Made by a program: the position numbers and the translations under genes. A DNA stretch of 32,817 bases, from positions 1-32,817 of the forward strand of contig NZ_JADEWY010000079.1 of assembly GCF_015207375.1 (NCBI RefSeq). The letters are read 5' to 3'. Numbering within the stretch: position 1 is the first letter of the stretch; every line of letters starts with the position of its first letter. The notes beneath the pieces are model-generated. The model saw only the letters and a list, made by a program, of their open reading frames with translations. It was not told the origin of the DNA and did no database searches. Positions 21,882 to 31,744 of the stretch are shown here, in pieces. The stretch is from Coleofasciculus sp. LEGE 07092. Its GTDB lineage: Bacteria > Cyanobacteriota > Cyanobacteriia > Cyanobacteriales > Coleofasciculaceae.

Positions 21882-23531
21882 TTAAATAAATTCTGTAACG
21901 TTTTGTGCGAGAGCGGCTTGGGGAAAGAGTGCTTCAAGAGCGATCGCCTGAGCTGTGGGTGTCTGTCCATAGGAGAAAACATAAGGGATAGCAGGTGATA
22001 ACTCAGGCAGAAACTGCTCCAGCACATAAGGGCTACCGTAAATTACTAGAGCTTGTAACTCTTGGGTTCTTAACAATCTCTTAAACCACTCACCTGCCAC
22101 GGCTGTCAGTCCAGCAGTACCCCGAAACGGGTTCCCCCGGATGAATAGCTGTAGCAATGTGGGTTGCATGGTTGTAGTATAACTCAAGTTTTCAGAAGGG
22201 AAAGGGGTGTTACGGTCAACCAGTTGCAATTCGTAACCTCGTTGTTGGGGTATCGCCACGGCTGGAACCTGTCGCCCTAAGACTTTGCAGGTTAAACTAT
22301 CGTCTACCACAATTAAGTTGCGAAGTGAGCGGTTGCTGTTTGGGGGTTCTGGCGGTAGCGGTAGAGAACCACCGATTCGCTGGGAATCCTGGAGAATGTT
22401 GGTGACAGTCTTTAGGGTGGCGGGTTGGGACAGTTGGTGGAGAAAAGTGGGTGGATTTTGTTGAGATAGGTTATTGACTAAACCGGGTTCTACAATTCGA
22501 TGTTTGGCTCTCCAGATACGCTCTACTGCTGAAAGAATTCGTTCATGGGAGATGCGTCCCGATGTTACGGCATTACAGACTGCCGGAATTGCTGTTTCTG
22601 GGTTGGAGGGCATCAGCAAAATATCAGCACCAGCTTCGACTGCTAAAACTGGGGCTTCGTCTGCACCGTAACGATTAGCGATCGCTCCCATCACTAGAGC
22701 ATCTGTTATGATAAGTCCCTCGAATTCCAGATTTGTCCGCAGTAACTGGGTTAAAACCTGCTTAGACAAAGTGGCAGGGTATTGCTCATCCCAGGCTGGA
22801 ATCAGCAAGTGAGCGGTCATTACAGCATCGACACCAGCAGCAATGGCGGCTTTGAAGGGGGGCAACTCTACCTGATTTAGTCGCGCTGAAGAGTGGGGTA
22901 ATACTGGCAAATCCAGATGGGAATCTGTTGCTGTATCCCCGTGACCAGGAAAATGTTTAGCCGCCGTTAAGATGGGGTAGTCTTGCGTACCCTGAATGAA
23001 GCTACACGCCAGTTGGCTAACGGTTTCAGGGGTTTCGCCAAAGGCGCGGACGTTAATGACTGGGTTCTGGGGATTATTGTTAACATCTGCGACCGGTGCC
23101 AGAATCCAGTTAATGCCAATTGCTAGGGCTTCTTTAGCGGTGATAGCTCCCATTTCTTGGGCGTAGCGTTGGGCTTTATGGGCATCGTTGCGGGCAATAG
23201 CGCCAATTGCCATGGGAGGAGGAAACCAAGTGGCACCGGTAAAGCGCTGCCCTACGCCTTCTTCGATATCTGCGGCAATGAACAATGGAATAGTAGCCCA
23301 GTTTTGGAGTTGTTGCGATCGCACTGCTAGTTCTGCTGCACTCCCGCCCAATAAAATGACCCCACCAATGCCCAAGTCTTGCACCCAACGCTGCAAGATG
23401 GCGGCAGGAGGTTCCCACGCTGGATATTGAATTTGGTGGTCAAATAAATAGCCCGATGCCCGCACGACGACCATCTGGGCGACTTGGGCTTCTAGAGAGA
23501 GGGCGCGAAAATCGGGCAGGGGCTTTATCAT
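21882..23531 (-). CDS. Glycoside hydrolase family 3 protein, NagZ-like beta-N-acetylhexosaminidase
   Basis: A 549-residue GH3 enzyme. The N-terminal TIM barrel is present with the NagZ hallmark KHFPGHGDTATDSH (the Asp/His dyad loop) and the nucleophile segment LIITDALVMGAI. The C-terminal ~200 residues form a second domain (LVNNLSQQNPP... to QALVIYGSPYVLEQFLPEL), absent from short Gram-negative NagZ but seen in two-domain relatives. It probably removes N-acetylglucosamine from wall muropeptides in recycling. I chose the ATG at 23531, which begins IKPLPDFRALSLEAQVAQM; 12 residues more are possible upstream. No signal peptide is evident, so a cytoplasmic role fits. It follows rbfA by 93 bases and ends at a terminator. 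Confidence 0.88.
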   Translation of the reverse strand: MIKPLPDFRALSLEAQVAQMVVVRASGYLFDHQIQYPAWEPPAAILQRWVQDLGIGGVILLGGSAAELAVRSQQLQNWATIPLFIAADIEEGVGQRFTGATWFPPPMAIGAIARNDAHKAQRYAQEMGAITAKEALAIGINWILAPVADVNNNPQNPVINVRAFGETPETVSQLACSFIQGTQDYPILTAAKHFPGHGDTATDSHLDLPVLPHSSARLNQVELPPFKAAIAAGVDAVMTAHLLIPAWDEQYPATLSKQVLTQLLRTNLEFEGLIITDALVMGAIANRYGADEAPVLAVEAGADILLMPSNPETAIPAVCNAVTSGRISHERILSAVERIWRAKHRIVEPGLVNNLSQQNPPTFLHQLSQPATLKTVTNILQDSQRIGGSLPLPPEPPNSNRSLRNLIVVDDSLTCKVLGRQVPAVAIPQQRGYELQLVDRNTPFPSENLSYTTTMQPTLLQLFIRGNPFRGTAGLTAVAGEWFKRLLRTQELQALVIYGSPYVLEQFLPELSPAIPYVFSYGQTPTAQAIALEALFPQAALAQNVTEFI

Positions 23532-23567
23532 TTCACTCAGAAATAGGAAAACTCCGACTGAATACAA

Positions 23568-23597
23568 GTCCCCCTTTTGAAGGGGGATTTAGGGGGA
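23568..23597. repeat. Stem-loop repeat of the TCCCCCTTTTGAAGGGGGA type
   Basis: GTCCCCCTTTT-GAAGGGGGAT folds into a short hairpin, and a second GGGGGAT follows at 23591. The pattern is a common dispersed intergenic sequence in cyanobacteria. It sits between the rbfA stop and the GH3 start, where it could modulate read-through. Confidence 0.6.
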
Positions 23598-23624
23598 TCT
23601 ATAATTTCGAGGAGAAACAGCCTC

Positions 23625-24023
23625 TTAACCTTCGGCATCGGGAATGTCGTCTTCGAGTCCCTTGCTACGTCGCTCTTCATTAAGTTGATTGAGCAGTGAT
23701 AGCATTCGATCGCCCCGTTCTAAACCTCGGTCTTCGATAAATCTCACCTCTGGAGTGCGGCGCAGACGAATCCGTTTGCCCAATTCTCGGCGGACATAAC
23801 CACTGGCGGACTGTAACCCAGCCATGGTTTCTGCTTTTGCCTCATCCGTACCATAAATTGACACGTAGATTTTGGCGTGCTGGAGATCTCCGGAAACATC
23901 GACATCGGTGATGCTCACCATACCAGCACCTACTCGGTCATCCTTAATCTCGTTCAGCAGCATTTGGCTGACTTCCTGCTGAATCAGCGAGGACACTCTT
24001 GAAACACGGCGACTTGTAGCCAT
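23625..24023 (-). CDS. rbfA: 30S ribosome-binding factor RbfA
   Basis: A 132-residue KH-like RNA-binding protein needed for 16S rRNA maturation and late 30S assembly, also linked to cold growth. The RbfA pattern runs through the whole length: [68 protein letters not shown] and a charged C-terminal tail. Length is typical. The start is a clear ATG. It is preceded 48 bases upstream by the Ycf33/DUF751 gene, a frequent neighbour in cyanobacteria, and followed by the GH3 gene, all on the minus strand. Confidence 0.95.
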   Translation of the reverse strand: MATSRRVSRVSSLIQQEVSQMLLNEIKDDRVGAGMVSITDVDVSGDLQHAKIYVSIYGTDEAKAETMAGLQSASGYVRRELGKRIRLRRTPEVRFIEDRGLERGDRMLSLLNQLNEERRSKGLEDDIPDAEG

Positions 24024-24071
24024 AACGCCCCCTTTGTTACTATTGGGCAGTTGTTTGCAACGATCTCTAGT

Positions 24072-24278
24072 CTAATAAACTGGATTTAACCCTAGCATTG
24101 CCCGGAGGGTAAATATCAAGAATAGTACAGCTCCCACTAAAATACCCATGACAGCGATCGCGCTGAGGCGATTGCTGAATAAGGGCTTAAAGCGCTCGAA
24201 CAGGGCAAAGAAGATGCCCAAGGTGATGCTGATCAGGTAACGGGGGTAGCGAGAGATGTTTTGCAAAAAATCCTTCAT
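24072..24278 (-). CDS. ycf33: Ycf33/DUF751 small membrane protein
   Basis: A 68-residue protein of the DUF751 family, known in algal plastids as Ycf33 and found across cyanobacteria. It opens MKDFLQNISRYPRYLISITLGIF and has two hydrophobic helices, about 14-27 and 40-60 (LSAIAVMGILVGAVLFLIFTLRAML). I chose the ATG at 24278, which matches the family start; a further 14 residues upstream lack family character. The function is unknown, though it is expected in a membrane, perhaps thylakoid. It is upstream of rbfA and likely shares its transcript. Confidence 0.85.
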   Translation of the reverse strand: MKDFLQNISRYPRYLISITLGIFFALFERFKPLFSNRLSAIAVMGILVGAVLFLIFTLRAMLGLNPVY

Positions 24279-24438
24279 TTGCTTAGAAGAGTTTACTATT
24301 TCCCTCTTAACTGGTAGCACTTGTGAGCGAGTTCGACAAGACTGGAGCTAGAATTGACCCAATATAAGCAGCCAGTAAGGGCAGCCTAGAAGTCGGATGT
24401 CAGTGACATTAAAAGGGAGCATATTGGTAAATATAAAA

Positions 24439-24453
24439 ATCCTAAAAAAGGAT
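24439..24453 (-). terminator. Weak terminator after exbD
   Basis: On the minus strand ATCCT and AGGAT form a five-pair stem around TTTTT or a similar loop, followed by TTTTATATTT. It is five bases beyond the exbD stop. The stem is short, so this is only a candidate. An interrupted palindrome ATGTCA-G-TGACAT (24397-24409) lies just beyond. Confidence 0.35.
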
Positions 24454-24457
24454 GATA

Positions 24458-24859
24458 TTACGGTCTTTCAGCCGCGATCGCTAACCGAATCCCTTGCACC
24501 AAACGCAAGCGATCCATCACACTCACCACCCTACCATGAGGAACCCTTGCATCAGCATTAATAACCACTAGGGATTGAGAATTCGGCACAACTAGAGAAC
24601 CTACCGCACCTTCAATCTGAGAAAGTTCAATCGGCTGACGGTTCACAAAAATCTGCCCATTCCCATTAATCGTCACCGTAATTTGCTCTTGGCGCTGAAT
24701 TTCTGCGGTTATTGCTGTAGGTAAATTGACAGGCAATCCCTCAGAACGAGTTAAAAACAGCGTCGAAATGATAAAAAATGCCAAAATCGAAAAGATAGCA
24801 TCAATCATCGGCACGATATTAATCTCAAAGGGCGATTCTGATTCATCGGGAAGACGCAT
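24458..24859 (-). CDS. ExbD/TolR-family protein
   Basis: A 133-residue protein with a short cytoplasmic N-terminus, one membrane helix (about 17-36, PMIDAIFSILAFFIISTLFL) and a periplasmic domain. D20 in PMIDAIF is the conserved proton-channel Asp of ExbD/TolR. The protein normally works with an ExbB/TolQ and TonB/TolA partner in powering outer-membrane transport or cell-envelope constriction. No ExbB partner is in the window, so the assignment to ExbD or TolR is open. It lies between the clpC terminator and a weak terminator, so it probably has its own promoter. Confidence 0.85.
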   Translation of the reverse strand: MRLPDESESPFEINIVPMIDAIFSILAFFIISTLFLTRSEGLPVNLPTAITAEIQRQEQITVTINGNGQIFVNRQPIELSQIEGAVGSLVVPNSQSLVVINADARVPHGRVVSVMDRLRLVQGIRLAIAAERP

Positions 24860-24956
24860 AAAAATTACAAAATATGAATTTATTTTTCTTTAAAATTCGT
24901 CCGGAAGTTAACCCTCAATTATCCGTTACATCCGTTACCAAATCCGCTGCTAACTC

Positions 24957-24993
24957 AAAAAAAACGGTAGAAAAGGCTAACCTTCTCTACCGT
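24957..24993 (-). terminator. Strong intrinsic terminator of clpC
   Basis: On the minus strand ACGGTAGAGAAGG and CCTTTTCTACCGT form a 13-pair stem (one G-U) with loop TTAG, followed directly by eight T. Its plus-strand arms are 24964-24976 and 24981-24993. It lies 36 bases beyond the clpC stop. Confidence 0.9.
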
Positions 24994-25028
24994 CAACTTA
25001 ACGAACTGTTGGTAATGGAAAGATTGAC

Positions 25029-27497
25029 TTACTCAACGCCTTGAGGTAGTAGCTCTCGCTTTTCCCCTGGAAGAACTTTAACCTTACCTTCCTCATCAAC
25101 ATCAACGATCGCACTATCTCCTTCCTTGAGACGTGCTGAGAGGATTTCTTCGGCGAGTACATCCTCTAACAAGCGCATAATCGCCCGACGCAGGGGTCTT
25201 GCACCATAAGATGGACTGTACCCTTCTTCCACCAAGCGTTCCTTAAACCGATCCGTAACCTCCAGGTCAATTCCCTGTTCAGTCAGGCGAGTAAAGACCT
25301 CACGCAACAAGATATCGCAGATTTCCTTGATTTCGTCCTTCGACAACTGACGGAAGACGATAATTTCATCCAGACGGTTGAGGAATTCTGGACGGAAGTA
25401 CTGCTTGAGTTCTTCGTTCACCAAAGAACGGATGCGGTTGTACTGAGATTCAGCTTCATTGTCACTCAACTCGAAGCCCAAACCGCCGCCACCTTTCTCA
25501 ATCACCTTAGAACCGATGTTCGAGGTCATAATCAGTAGGGTATTCTTAAAGTCTACTGTTCGACCCTTAGCATCCGTCAGACGTCCGTCTTCTAAGATTT
25601 GCAGCAGCATATTGAAGACATCGGGGTGCGCTTTCTCGATTTCGTCGAATAGCACCACAGTGTAAGGACGGCGACGCACGGCTTCGGTAAGCTGCCCACC
25701 TTCGTTATAGCCGACATATCCCGGAGGCGAACCAATCAGCTTGCTGACGGTGTGGCGCTCCATGTATTCGGACATATCCAAGCGAATCATCGCTTCTTCA
25801 GAACCGAAGAAGTAGGACGCCAGGGCTTTTGCCAATTCTGTTTTACCAACTCCTGTTGGACCAGAGAACACAAAACTAGCAATCGGGCGGTTGGGATTCT
25901 TCAATCCTACCCGTGCGCGACGAATAGCGCGGGAAACAGCTTTAACGGCATCCTCTTGACCAATCAAGCGCTGGTGCAGGGTATCTTCCATGTGCAGCAG
26001 CTTCTCAGATTCGGACTCGGTGAGCTTGTTCACCGGTACACCCGTCCAAGATGCCACAATGTGGGCGATATCTTCCTCATCCACTTGGGGGGAAGCATCT
26101 TCATTGCCGCCTTCTGCCTTCTTATTCTGAGCAATCGCCCGAATTTCTGCCTTAATTTCCATTTCGCGATCGCGCAATTCTCCCGCCCGATCAAAATCTT
26201 GGGAGCGAACTGCATCATCTTTTTCTTTGAGAACCTGACGCAGTTCCTTATCCAACTCCTTTGCTGCGGGGGGCAGTTGAGAGTTAATCAAGCGGACGCG
26301 GCTGCCAGCTTCATCGATCAAGTCAATCGCCTTATCCGGCAGGTAGCGATCGGAGATATAACGGTCTGAAAGCTTCGCCGCTGCTTCTAATGCTTCATCC
26401 AAAATTTTCAGCTTGTGATGCTGCTCGTAGCGTTCGCGCAACCCATAAAGAATTTCAATTGTCTCTTCTACTGTGGGTTCGCCGACCATCACGGGTTGGA
26501 AACGCCGTTCTAGTGCCGCATCTCGTTCGATATGCTTGCGGTACTCATCTAGAGTTGTTGCCCCAATGCACTGAAGTTCACCTCTAGCCAATGCGGGTTT
26601 GAGGATATTCGCCGCATCAATTGCTCCTTCAGCCGCTCCCGCCCCAATTAGGGTATGAACCTCGTCAATCACCAGAATTACATTTCCGGCTTGACGGATT
26701 TCATCCATGATTTTTTTGAGGCGCTCTTCAAACTCACCCCGGTACTTGGTGCCTGCAACCAGTAGACCAATATCGAGGGTAACAACCCGTTTTTCTTCTA
26801 AGATATCAGGGATATCATTGTTGGCGATGCGTTGGGCTAGTCCTTCGGCGATCGCGGTTTTTCCGACACCCGGTTCCCCAATCAGCACAGGGTTGTTTTT
26901 CGTGCGGCGTCCCAAAATCTGGATGACCCGCTCAATTTCTTTGGCACGTCCTACGACCGGATCAAGCTTACCTTCACCAGCCATTTGGGTGAGGTTGCTG
27001 CCAAATTCATCCAGGGTTGGTGTCTTGGTGCGACCGGTGGACGCGCCACTGGTGACTTCTGCCGTTTCGCCCAGCATCCGAATCACTTGGGTTCTCACCT
27101 TAGTTAGGTCTACCCCTAAGTTTTCCAAAACTCTAGCCGCCACCCCTTCACCTTCCCGGATCAACCCCAGAAGTAAGTGTTCAGTGCCGATATAGTTATG
27201 CCCAAGTTGACGGGCTTCTTCTAACGACAGTTCTAAAACTCGTTTAGCTCTTGGGGTAAACGGTATTTCTACCGCTACGAAGCCGGAACCTCTACCAATG
27301 ATTTTCTCGACTTCAATCCGGGCATCTTTGAGGTTGACACCCATCGATTTGAGGACTTTGGCAGCGACGCCAGTTCCCTCCCCAATCAGACCTAGAAGGA
27401 TTTGCTCTGTGCCGACGAAGTTATGCCCCAGGCGACGTGCCTCTTCCTGGGCTAGCATAATCACCTTAATGGCTTTTTCTGTAAAGCGTTCAAACAT
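25029..27497 (-). CDS. clpC: ATP-dependent Clp protease ATP-binding subunit ClpC
   Basis: An 822-residue AAA+ unfoldase that feeds substrates to ClpP. The two N-terminal repeats (about 1-75 and 77-150) carry [14 protein letters not shown] and [17 protein letters not shown]-1 has Walker A GEPGVGKT (207-214) and [16 protein letters not shown]/coiled middle segment follows (about 415-450, [19 protein letters not shown]). AAA-2 has Walker A GPTGVGKT (546-553) and [16 protein letters not shown] at 673-675 is the ClpP-docking tripeptide. Length and layout match plastid/cyanobacterial ClpC, an essential quality-control protein. It is a single gene ending in a strong terminator. The ATG is clear. Confidence 0.97.
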   Translation of the reverse strand: MFERFTEKAIKVIMLAQEEARRLGHNFVGTEQILLGLIGEGTGVAAKVLKSMGVNLKDARIEVEKIIGRGSGFVAVEIPFTPRAKRVLELSLEEARQLGHNYIGTEHLLLGLIREGEGVAARVLENLGVDLTKVRTQVIRMLGETAEVTSGASTGRTKTPTLDEFGSNLTQMAGEGKLDPVVGRAKEIERVIQILGRRTKNNPVLIGEPGVGKTAIAEGLAQRIANNDIPDILEEKRVVTLDIGLLVAGTKYRGEFEERLKKIMDEIRQAGNVILVIDEVHTLIGAGAAEGAIDAANILKPALARGELQCIGATTLDEYRKHIERDAALERRFQPVMVGEPTVEETIEILYGLRERYEQHHKLKILDEALEAAAKLSDRYISDRYLPDKAIDLIDEAGSRVRLINSQLPPAAKELDKELRQVLKEKDDAVRSQDFDRAGELRDREMEIKAEIRAIAQNKKAEGGNEDASPQVDEEDIAHIVASWTGVPVNKLTESESEKLLHMEDTLHQRLIGQEDAVKAVSRAIRRARVGLKNPNRPIASFVFSGPTGVGKTELAKALASYFFGSEEAMIRLDMSEYMERHTVSKLIGSPPGYVGYNEGGQLTEAVRRRPYTVVLFDEIEKAHPDVFNMLLQILEDGRLTDAKGRTVDFKNTLLIMTSNIGSKVIEKGGGGLGFELSDNEAESQYNRIRSLVNEELKQYFRPEFLNRLDEIIVFRQLSKDEIKEICDILLREVFTRLTEQGIDLEVTDRFKERLVEEGYSPSYGARPLRRAIMRLLEDVLAEEILSARLKEGDSAIVDVDEEGKVKVLPGEKRELLPQGVE

Positions 27498-27650
27498 GGC
27501 GTATTTCCATCACCTGTTGCGTGCCCGTGTACGCTGATTCTAGCATAGGGGACTAGTCCGGCTGTCGTTTTAGAGACAACCGGCGGCACGAATATAGGTC
27601 TAGATTCCCCTACCTGCTGAGTAGGGATTTTAGGAATCCAGCATTTTCCG

Positions 27651-27676
27651 TTAACAATTTTTTAATGCATTGTTAA
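27651..27676. repeat. TTAACAAT inverted repeat upstream of clpC
   Basis: Arms TTAACAAT (27651-27658) and ATTGTTAA (27669-27676) flank a ten-base AT spacer. It is five bases after the rimI stop and about 155 bases upstream of clpC on the same strand. It could be a regulator site for clpC or an end signal for rimI. Confidence 0.35.
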
Positions 27677-27681
27677 TCGAT

Positions 27682-28341
27682 TCAAAGATAATCAATCCTC
27701 TCTGCCTGCCTCGCATCCGACAGTTGCCAACCCCACTCGGACAGGCGGGGGATGATTTGTCGGTAACAGTCGCTAAGGATTTTCTCAAATTCCAGGTCTT
27801 GCAGACCCTTGCGCCAAAGAATCAGGGCATCTTCGCCCGTATCTTTGTAATAGCGTCGGCGTCGTCCCGCTTCCGTGAAGCCAAACTTTCGGTAAAGTGA
27901 CAGGGCTACCTGATTAGAAGGTTTTACCTCTAGAGTTGCCCACTCTAATTTATGCTCTTTTGCCTCTTGAAGCAAGGTGTGCAAAAGGAGTTGACCGATC
28001 CCTTGACCCTGGTAGTTTGGATGCACCGCCAGAATAGTAATATGCGCCTCCTCTAAAATTGACCAATAACAGCCTAATCCCACTAAGGAATTTGGCATAT
28101 TCGGCGTTGTTTCAATCTCGGATGTTACCGAGTATTGAGTTGAGACGGCACAGGCGTTACTACCTCGTGCCTGCTCATTCGACGCGCTCTGCGCCTCTAA
28201 AACCAGCAATTGACTGTTGGGACTCTCTAACTCGCGCTCGTAACCCGATCGCGTCCAAAGACCCCCAAAACAAAGCTGGTCTAACTCTACAGCCGCATTG
28301 AGCTGCGCTGCTGTCAGCGGCTTAAGTTCTAAGAAAACCAC
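27682..28341 (-). CDS. rimI: Ribosomal-protein-alanine N-acetyltransferase RimI (GNAT)
   Basis: A 219-residue GNAT acetyltransferase. The acetyl-CoA motif A is HPNYQGQGIGQLLL, preceded by AHITILAV and followed by ATLEVKPSNQVALSLYRKFGF, matching RimI, which acetylates the N-terminus of ribosomal protein S18. The stretch between the N-terminal domain and motif A is longer than usual (SASNEQARGSNACAV...), as in several cyanobacterial forms. I chose the GTG at 28341, which gives the family-like start VFLELKPLT and has GAGG upstream; a TTG nine bases earlier is possible. It is divergent from lysA across about 76 bases, with shared promoter space. Confidence 0.85.
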   Translation of the reverse strand: MVFLELKPLTAAQLNAAVELDQLCFGGLWTRSGYERELESPNSQLLVLEAQSASNEQARGSNACAVSTQYSVTSEIETTPNMPNSLVGLGCYWSILEEAHITILAVHPNYQGQGIGQLLLHTLLQEAKEHKLEWATLEVKPSNQVALSLYRKFGFTEAGRRRRYYKDTGEDALILWRKGLQDLEFEKILSDCYRQIIPRLSEWGWQLSDARQAERIDYL

Positions 28342-28417
28342 AGCCCTCAATTGTACACTGTTTAACGGGGCGCTCTGTCGTGCCTGTACATGTCAATTTA
28401 AGGATAGTAATACCATT

Positions 28418-29836
28418 ATGCTATTGAGTGACCCGACTGGGGTGCAAAATTCTGGACTTCGATATCTTCCCTCTCCTGATCATGACAGGGAGGTTCGTTC
28501 GCCCAATCAAGAGCTGCTGCCACTAACGGCTACCGTCAACAGCCAGGACTGCCTAGAAATTGGGGGCTGTGATGTGAAATGCTTAGTCGAGCAATTTGGC
28601 TCTCCCCTTTACATTTTGGATGAGGTGACATTCAGAACCGCTTGCCGTCAGTATCGGGATGCCTTTGCTCGTTACTATCCCGCTCAGTCTCTGGTTCTCT
28701 ATGCTTCTAAAGCTTGGAATTGTCTGGCAGTTTGTGCCCTTGCAGCATCAGAAGGCTTGGGGATCGATGTCGTATCGGGAGGCGAACTCTACACAGCTCT
28801 AGAAGCTGGCGTTTCGGCTGACCAACTTTACCTCCACGGGAATAACAAGTCCAAGGCTGAGTTGAAACTAGCTGTTGAGAGTGGCTGCACGATTGTTGTC
28901 GATAACTGGCTAGAGTTACACAATTTAGTGAACCTCGTAGAGACAAGGCAGGCAACGTCTCCCCAACCGATTCCGATGATGCTGCGAATGACGCCAGGGA
29001 TCGAGTGCCACACCCACGAGTACATTCGCACCGGTCATCTTGACAGCAAGTTTGGCTTCGATCCCAATGAGTTGGAGGCGGTTTTTGCCTTTGTCAGCCA
29101 ACAGCCCACCTTGAATTGCATCGGCTTACACGCCCACATTGGTTCTCAGATTTTTGAGAGCCAACCCCATCAAGACTTGGCGGGAGTTTTGGTGGACTAC
29201 ATGAGTAAAGCTTCTGGCTACGGTTTGTCGATTCAAGAATTGAATGTGGGAGGGGGCTTGGGTATTTGTTACACCGAATCCGATGATCCCCCCACTATTG
29301 ACGACTGGGTGAAAGGGGTTTGCGAAGCCCTGATTAGTGCCTGTGAAGAGCGGCAGTTGCCCCTACCCAGGCTGCTATCGGAACCCGGACGATCAATTGT
29401 TGGTTCAGCCTGTGTTACGGCTTATACCATAGGAAGTCGCAAGGTTATTCCTGGAATTCGCACTTATTTAGCTGTGGATGGTGGGATGTCAGATAATCCG
29501 CGCCCGATTACTTATCAGTCGGTTTACAGGGCTGTTGTTGGCAATCGGATGTCCGCGCCCCTTACAGAAACCTTGACTATTGCTGGCAAGCATTGCGAAT
29601 CAGGGGATGTGATCATCAAAGAAGCGCCCATGCCCACCACCGAACCAGGTGATGTGTTTGTCGTGATGGGTACGGGTGCCTACAATTACAGTATGGCTTC
29701 TAATTACAATCGCCTGCCCCGACCCGCAGCGGTATTGGTTAATGAGGGACAAGCGGAATTGATTGTGCAGCGAGAAACGTACCAGGATTTAATCCGCTTT
29801 GATCGCTTGCCAAAGGGACTGGCTCAAGAGGGGTAA
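28418..29836 (+). CDS. lysA: Diaminopimelate decarboxylase
   Basis: A 472-residue PLP-dependent enzyme catalysing the last step of lysine synthesis, from meso-diaminopimelate, which is also a wall precursor. The PLP lysine is in YASKAWN (about residue 98), followed by HAHIGSQ, the phosphate-binding NVGGGLG, the C-terminal-domain EPGRSIVG, and CESGDV, where the cysteine lines the substrate pocket. The start ATG at 28418 is preceded by AAGGA about 15 bases upstream; a longer reading would overlap rimI and is rejected. The N-terminal extension before the barrel is about 40 residues. It is the first of three plus-strand genes and is followed by cdaA after 225 bases. Confidence 0.94.
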   Translation: MLLSDPTGVQNSGLRYLPSPDHDREVRSPNQELLPLTATVNSQDCLEIGGCDVKCLVEQFGSPLYILDEVTFRTACRQYRDAFARYYPAQSLVLYASKAWNCLAVCALAASEGLGIDVVSGGELYTALEAGVSADQLYLHGNNKSKAELKLAVESGCTIVVDNWLELHNLVNLVETRQATSPQPIPMMLRMTPGIECHTHEYIRTGHLDSKFGFDPNELEAVFAFVSQQPTLNCIGLHAHIGSQIFESQPHQDLAGVLVDYMSKASGYGLSIQELNVGGGLGICYTESDDPPTIDDWVKGVCEALISACEERQLPLPRLLSEPGRSIVGSACVTAYTIGSRKVIPGIRTYLAVDGGMSDNPRPITYQSVYRAVVGNRMSAPLTETLTIAGKHCESGDVIIKEAPMPTTEPGDVFVVMGTGAYNYSMASNYNRLPRPAAVLVNEGQAELIVQRETYQDLIRFDRLPKGLAQEG

Positions 29837-30061
29837 GGGTCTGGGAATGGGATAGATAGGCTTCGCTGTATTTTCCGTTAACTCAATTGTGATAAGCTAA
29901 CCGTTTACCCTTTAGAGTGCAAGAGGGAAGCATTTTTGCATCTGTCCCCAACCAATGACTTCTCTTTTGACTGACAATTCATCGCAACTCGTGGGTTTAT
30001 CTCGTTAAAATCAAGCCAGAGTCAAGCATCTCCATCGCTAAGCGTTTATTGAAGTTTATCA

Positions 30062-30985
30062 ATGCCTCCGTCGTCGTCGGGTCTTGTTTCTGACCCTGGC
30101 TGGGTTCAGTCCTTGTTGCTTCACAGCATCGATGTCGGATTGGTTCTAGCCCTCACCTATTTGGTACTCCTGATTATTGGAGAACGCCGCACCTTGTGGA
30201 TGGTTCGGGGGTTGATTGTCCTGATGCTAGCTGCAGCAGTGAGCAATCGACTGGGGTTGACGCTTTTGAGTTTTGTGCTAGAAAAGTTGGTGGTTGGCTC
30301 GGCGGTGGCAATGGCTGTAATCTTCCAGTCAGAATTTCGCCGATTTCTTGAGCAGTTGGGGCGGGGAGAAATAGTGCAGTTGTTTCAAGCCAAACGACGC
30401 CCTATCCCCAAGCCCGACAGCGTCATTGATGAAATTGTGGACGCCGTTAAGGAATTGTCTCAAAATCGCACCGGTGCTCTGATGATTATGGAAACAAACG
30501 GTCCGGTTGACGAGCGGGATTTTTCGGTACCGGGTGTTCAGCTCAATGCAGAAGTTTCTAAAGAACTGCTGCAAACCATCTTTCAGACAACGACGTTGCT
30601 GCACGATGGAGCCGTTTTGATTCGGGGTTCCCGCGTGGCTGCTGCTGGGGTAATTTTGCCGCTTTCCGAGCGCACGGCTTCGCGGCAACTTGGTACGCGC
30701 CATCGGGCAGCAATGGGAATTACCGAGCGTGTCGAAAATTGCCTGTGTATAGTTGTATCGGAAGAGACGGGTTCAATTTCTTTGGCAGAAAGAGGAGGAC
30801 TTAACCGACCTTTAACTAGCTCTAAACTCAAAGAATTGCTTGAGACTCGATTTTCGAAGGCTGTTGACCGCGAGGCAGTTGCCCCTGGTTTGCGAAGTTT
30901 AGGTCGCCAAGTTAAACATCGGGGACGAGACTTGATTTCCCGTTTCTTTCGTCGTCTGCCACCAACGTCTCATAAGAAGAAATGA
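30062..30985 (+). CDS. cdaA: Diadenylate cyclase CdaA (DacA)
   Basis: A 307-residue membrane enzyme making the second messenger c-di-AMP from two ATP. Three hydrophobic helices occupy about residues 22-40, 47-64 and 66-88. The DAC domain has the DGA motif ([11 protein letters not shown], 182-184) and the RHR motif (GTRHRAAMG, 213-215), both intact. The C-terminal tail is very basic ([24 protein letters not shown]). In cyanobacteria c-di-AMP governs potassium and osmotic balance and day-night fitness. The gene overlaps uppS by four bases (ATGA), so the two are translationally coupled. It lacks a close CdaR partner here. Confidence 0.94.
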   Translation: MPPSSSGLVSDPGWVQSLLLHSIDVGLVLALTYLVLLIIGERRTLWMVRGLIVLMLAAAVSNRLGLTLLSFVLEKLVVGSAVAMAVIFQSEFRRFLEQLGRGEIVQLFQAKRRPIPKPDSVIDEIVDAVKELSQNRTGALMIMETNGPVDERDFSVPGVQLNAEVSKELLQTIFQTTTLLHDGAVLIRGSRVAAAGVILPLSERTASRQLGTRHRAAMGITERVENCLCIVVSEETGSISLAERGGLNRPLTSSKLKELLETRFSKAVDREAVAPGLRSLGRQVKHRGRDLISRFFRRLPPTSHKKK

Positions 30986-31740
30986 CTGTCATGCAACCTA
31001 GCGTATTAAATTTGAAAGAGCTACCCAGCGACCTCGATCGCAACCGCCTGCCTAGGCACGTGGCGGTAATTATGGATGGCAACGGTCGCTGGGCTAAACA
31101 CCGAGGACTACCCCGAATAATGGGGCATCGCCAGGGAGTAGATGCCCTGAAGAAGTTGCTGCGCTGCTGCAAGGATTGGGGAATTGAAGCGCTCACGGCT
31201 TATGCCTTTTCGACGGAAAACTGGGGGCGTCCCTTGGAAGAAGTGGACTTTTTGATGACCTTATTTGAGCGGGTGTTGATGCGAGAACTCCAAGAGATGA
31301 TCGAGGAGAATGTGCGGATTCAGTTTGTGGGGAATTTAGCCGCCTTGCCGCGATCGCTTCAAGACCAAATCGAACGATCTATGACGGCAACCCAAGGCAA
31401 TAGCGGCATTCAGTTTACCGTTGCCACCAACTACGGGGGACGTGAGGAGATTTTGCAAGCGTGTCGGGCGATCGCCACTCAAGTCCAGCAAGGTAAAATT
31501 CAACCGGATGAGATTGACGAGGCACTGTTTTCCCGCTATCTTTATACCGCGAATGTCTGCGATCCCGACTTGCTAATCCGTACCAGTGGAGAGATGCGCC
31601 TCTCAAATTTCCTGTTGTGGCAGATGGCTTATGGCGAACTTTACATTACCGAGGCTCTTTGGCCTGATTTTGACCGAACTCAGTTTCATCAGGCATTGTC
31701 GGCTTATCAGCAACGCCATCGGCGATTTGGTAAGGTCTGA
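30982..31740 (+). CDS. uppS: Isoprenyl transferase (undecaprenyl-diphosphate synthase)
   Basis: A 252-residue cis-prenyltransferase building the C55 lipid carrier for peptidoglycan and other glycans. The FPP/Mg site D32-G-N-G-R-W ([17 protein letters not shown]) is intact, with [23 protein letters not shown] and the closing [15 protein letters not shown]. Length is usual. The ATG at 30982 overlaps the cdaA stop as ATGA; a second ATG nine bases on is possible. Ends four bases before the convergent DUF3143 stop. Whether it is the sole cis-prenyltransferase cannot be told from this window. Confidence 0.95.
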   Translation: MTVMQPSVLNLKELPSDLDRNRLPRHVAVIMDGNGRWAKHRGLPRIMGHRQGVDALKKLLRCCKDWGIEALTAYAFSTENWGRPLEEVDFLMTLFERVLMRELQEMIEENVRIQFVGNLAALPRSLQDQIERSMTATQGNSGIQFTVATNYGGREEILQACRAIATQVQQGKIQPDEIDEALFSRYLYTANVCDPDLLIRTSGEMRLSNFLLWQMAYGELYITEALWPDFDRTQFHQALSAYQQRHRRFGKV

Positions 31741-31744
31741 GCTA

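Noticed and set aside
25752-26369. 205-residue open frame on the plus strand inside clpC
   Set aside because: It is antisense to the AAA core of clpC, a highly conserved gene, and its translation shows no domain; it is a shadow of clpC codon use.
28298-28417. 40-residue N-terminal extension of lysA
   Set aside because: It overlaps rimI on the other strand and has low-quality sequence; the ATG at 28418 has a ribosome-binding site.
29837-30061. TGCAA...TTGCA arms as a lysA terminator
   Set aside because: The stem is only five pairs, the T-run is inside the loop, and no T-run follows.
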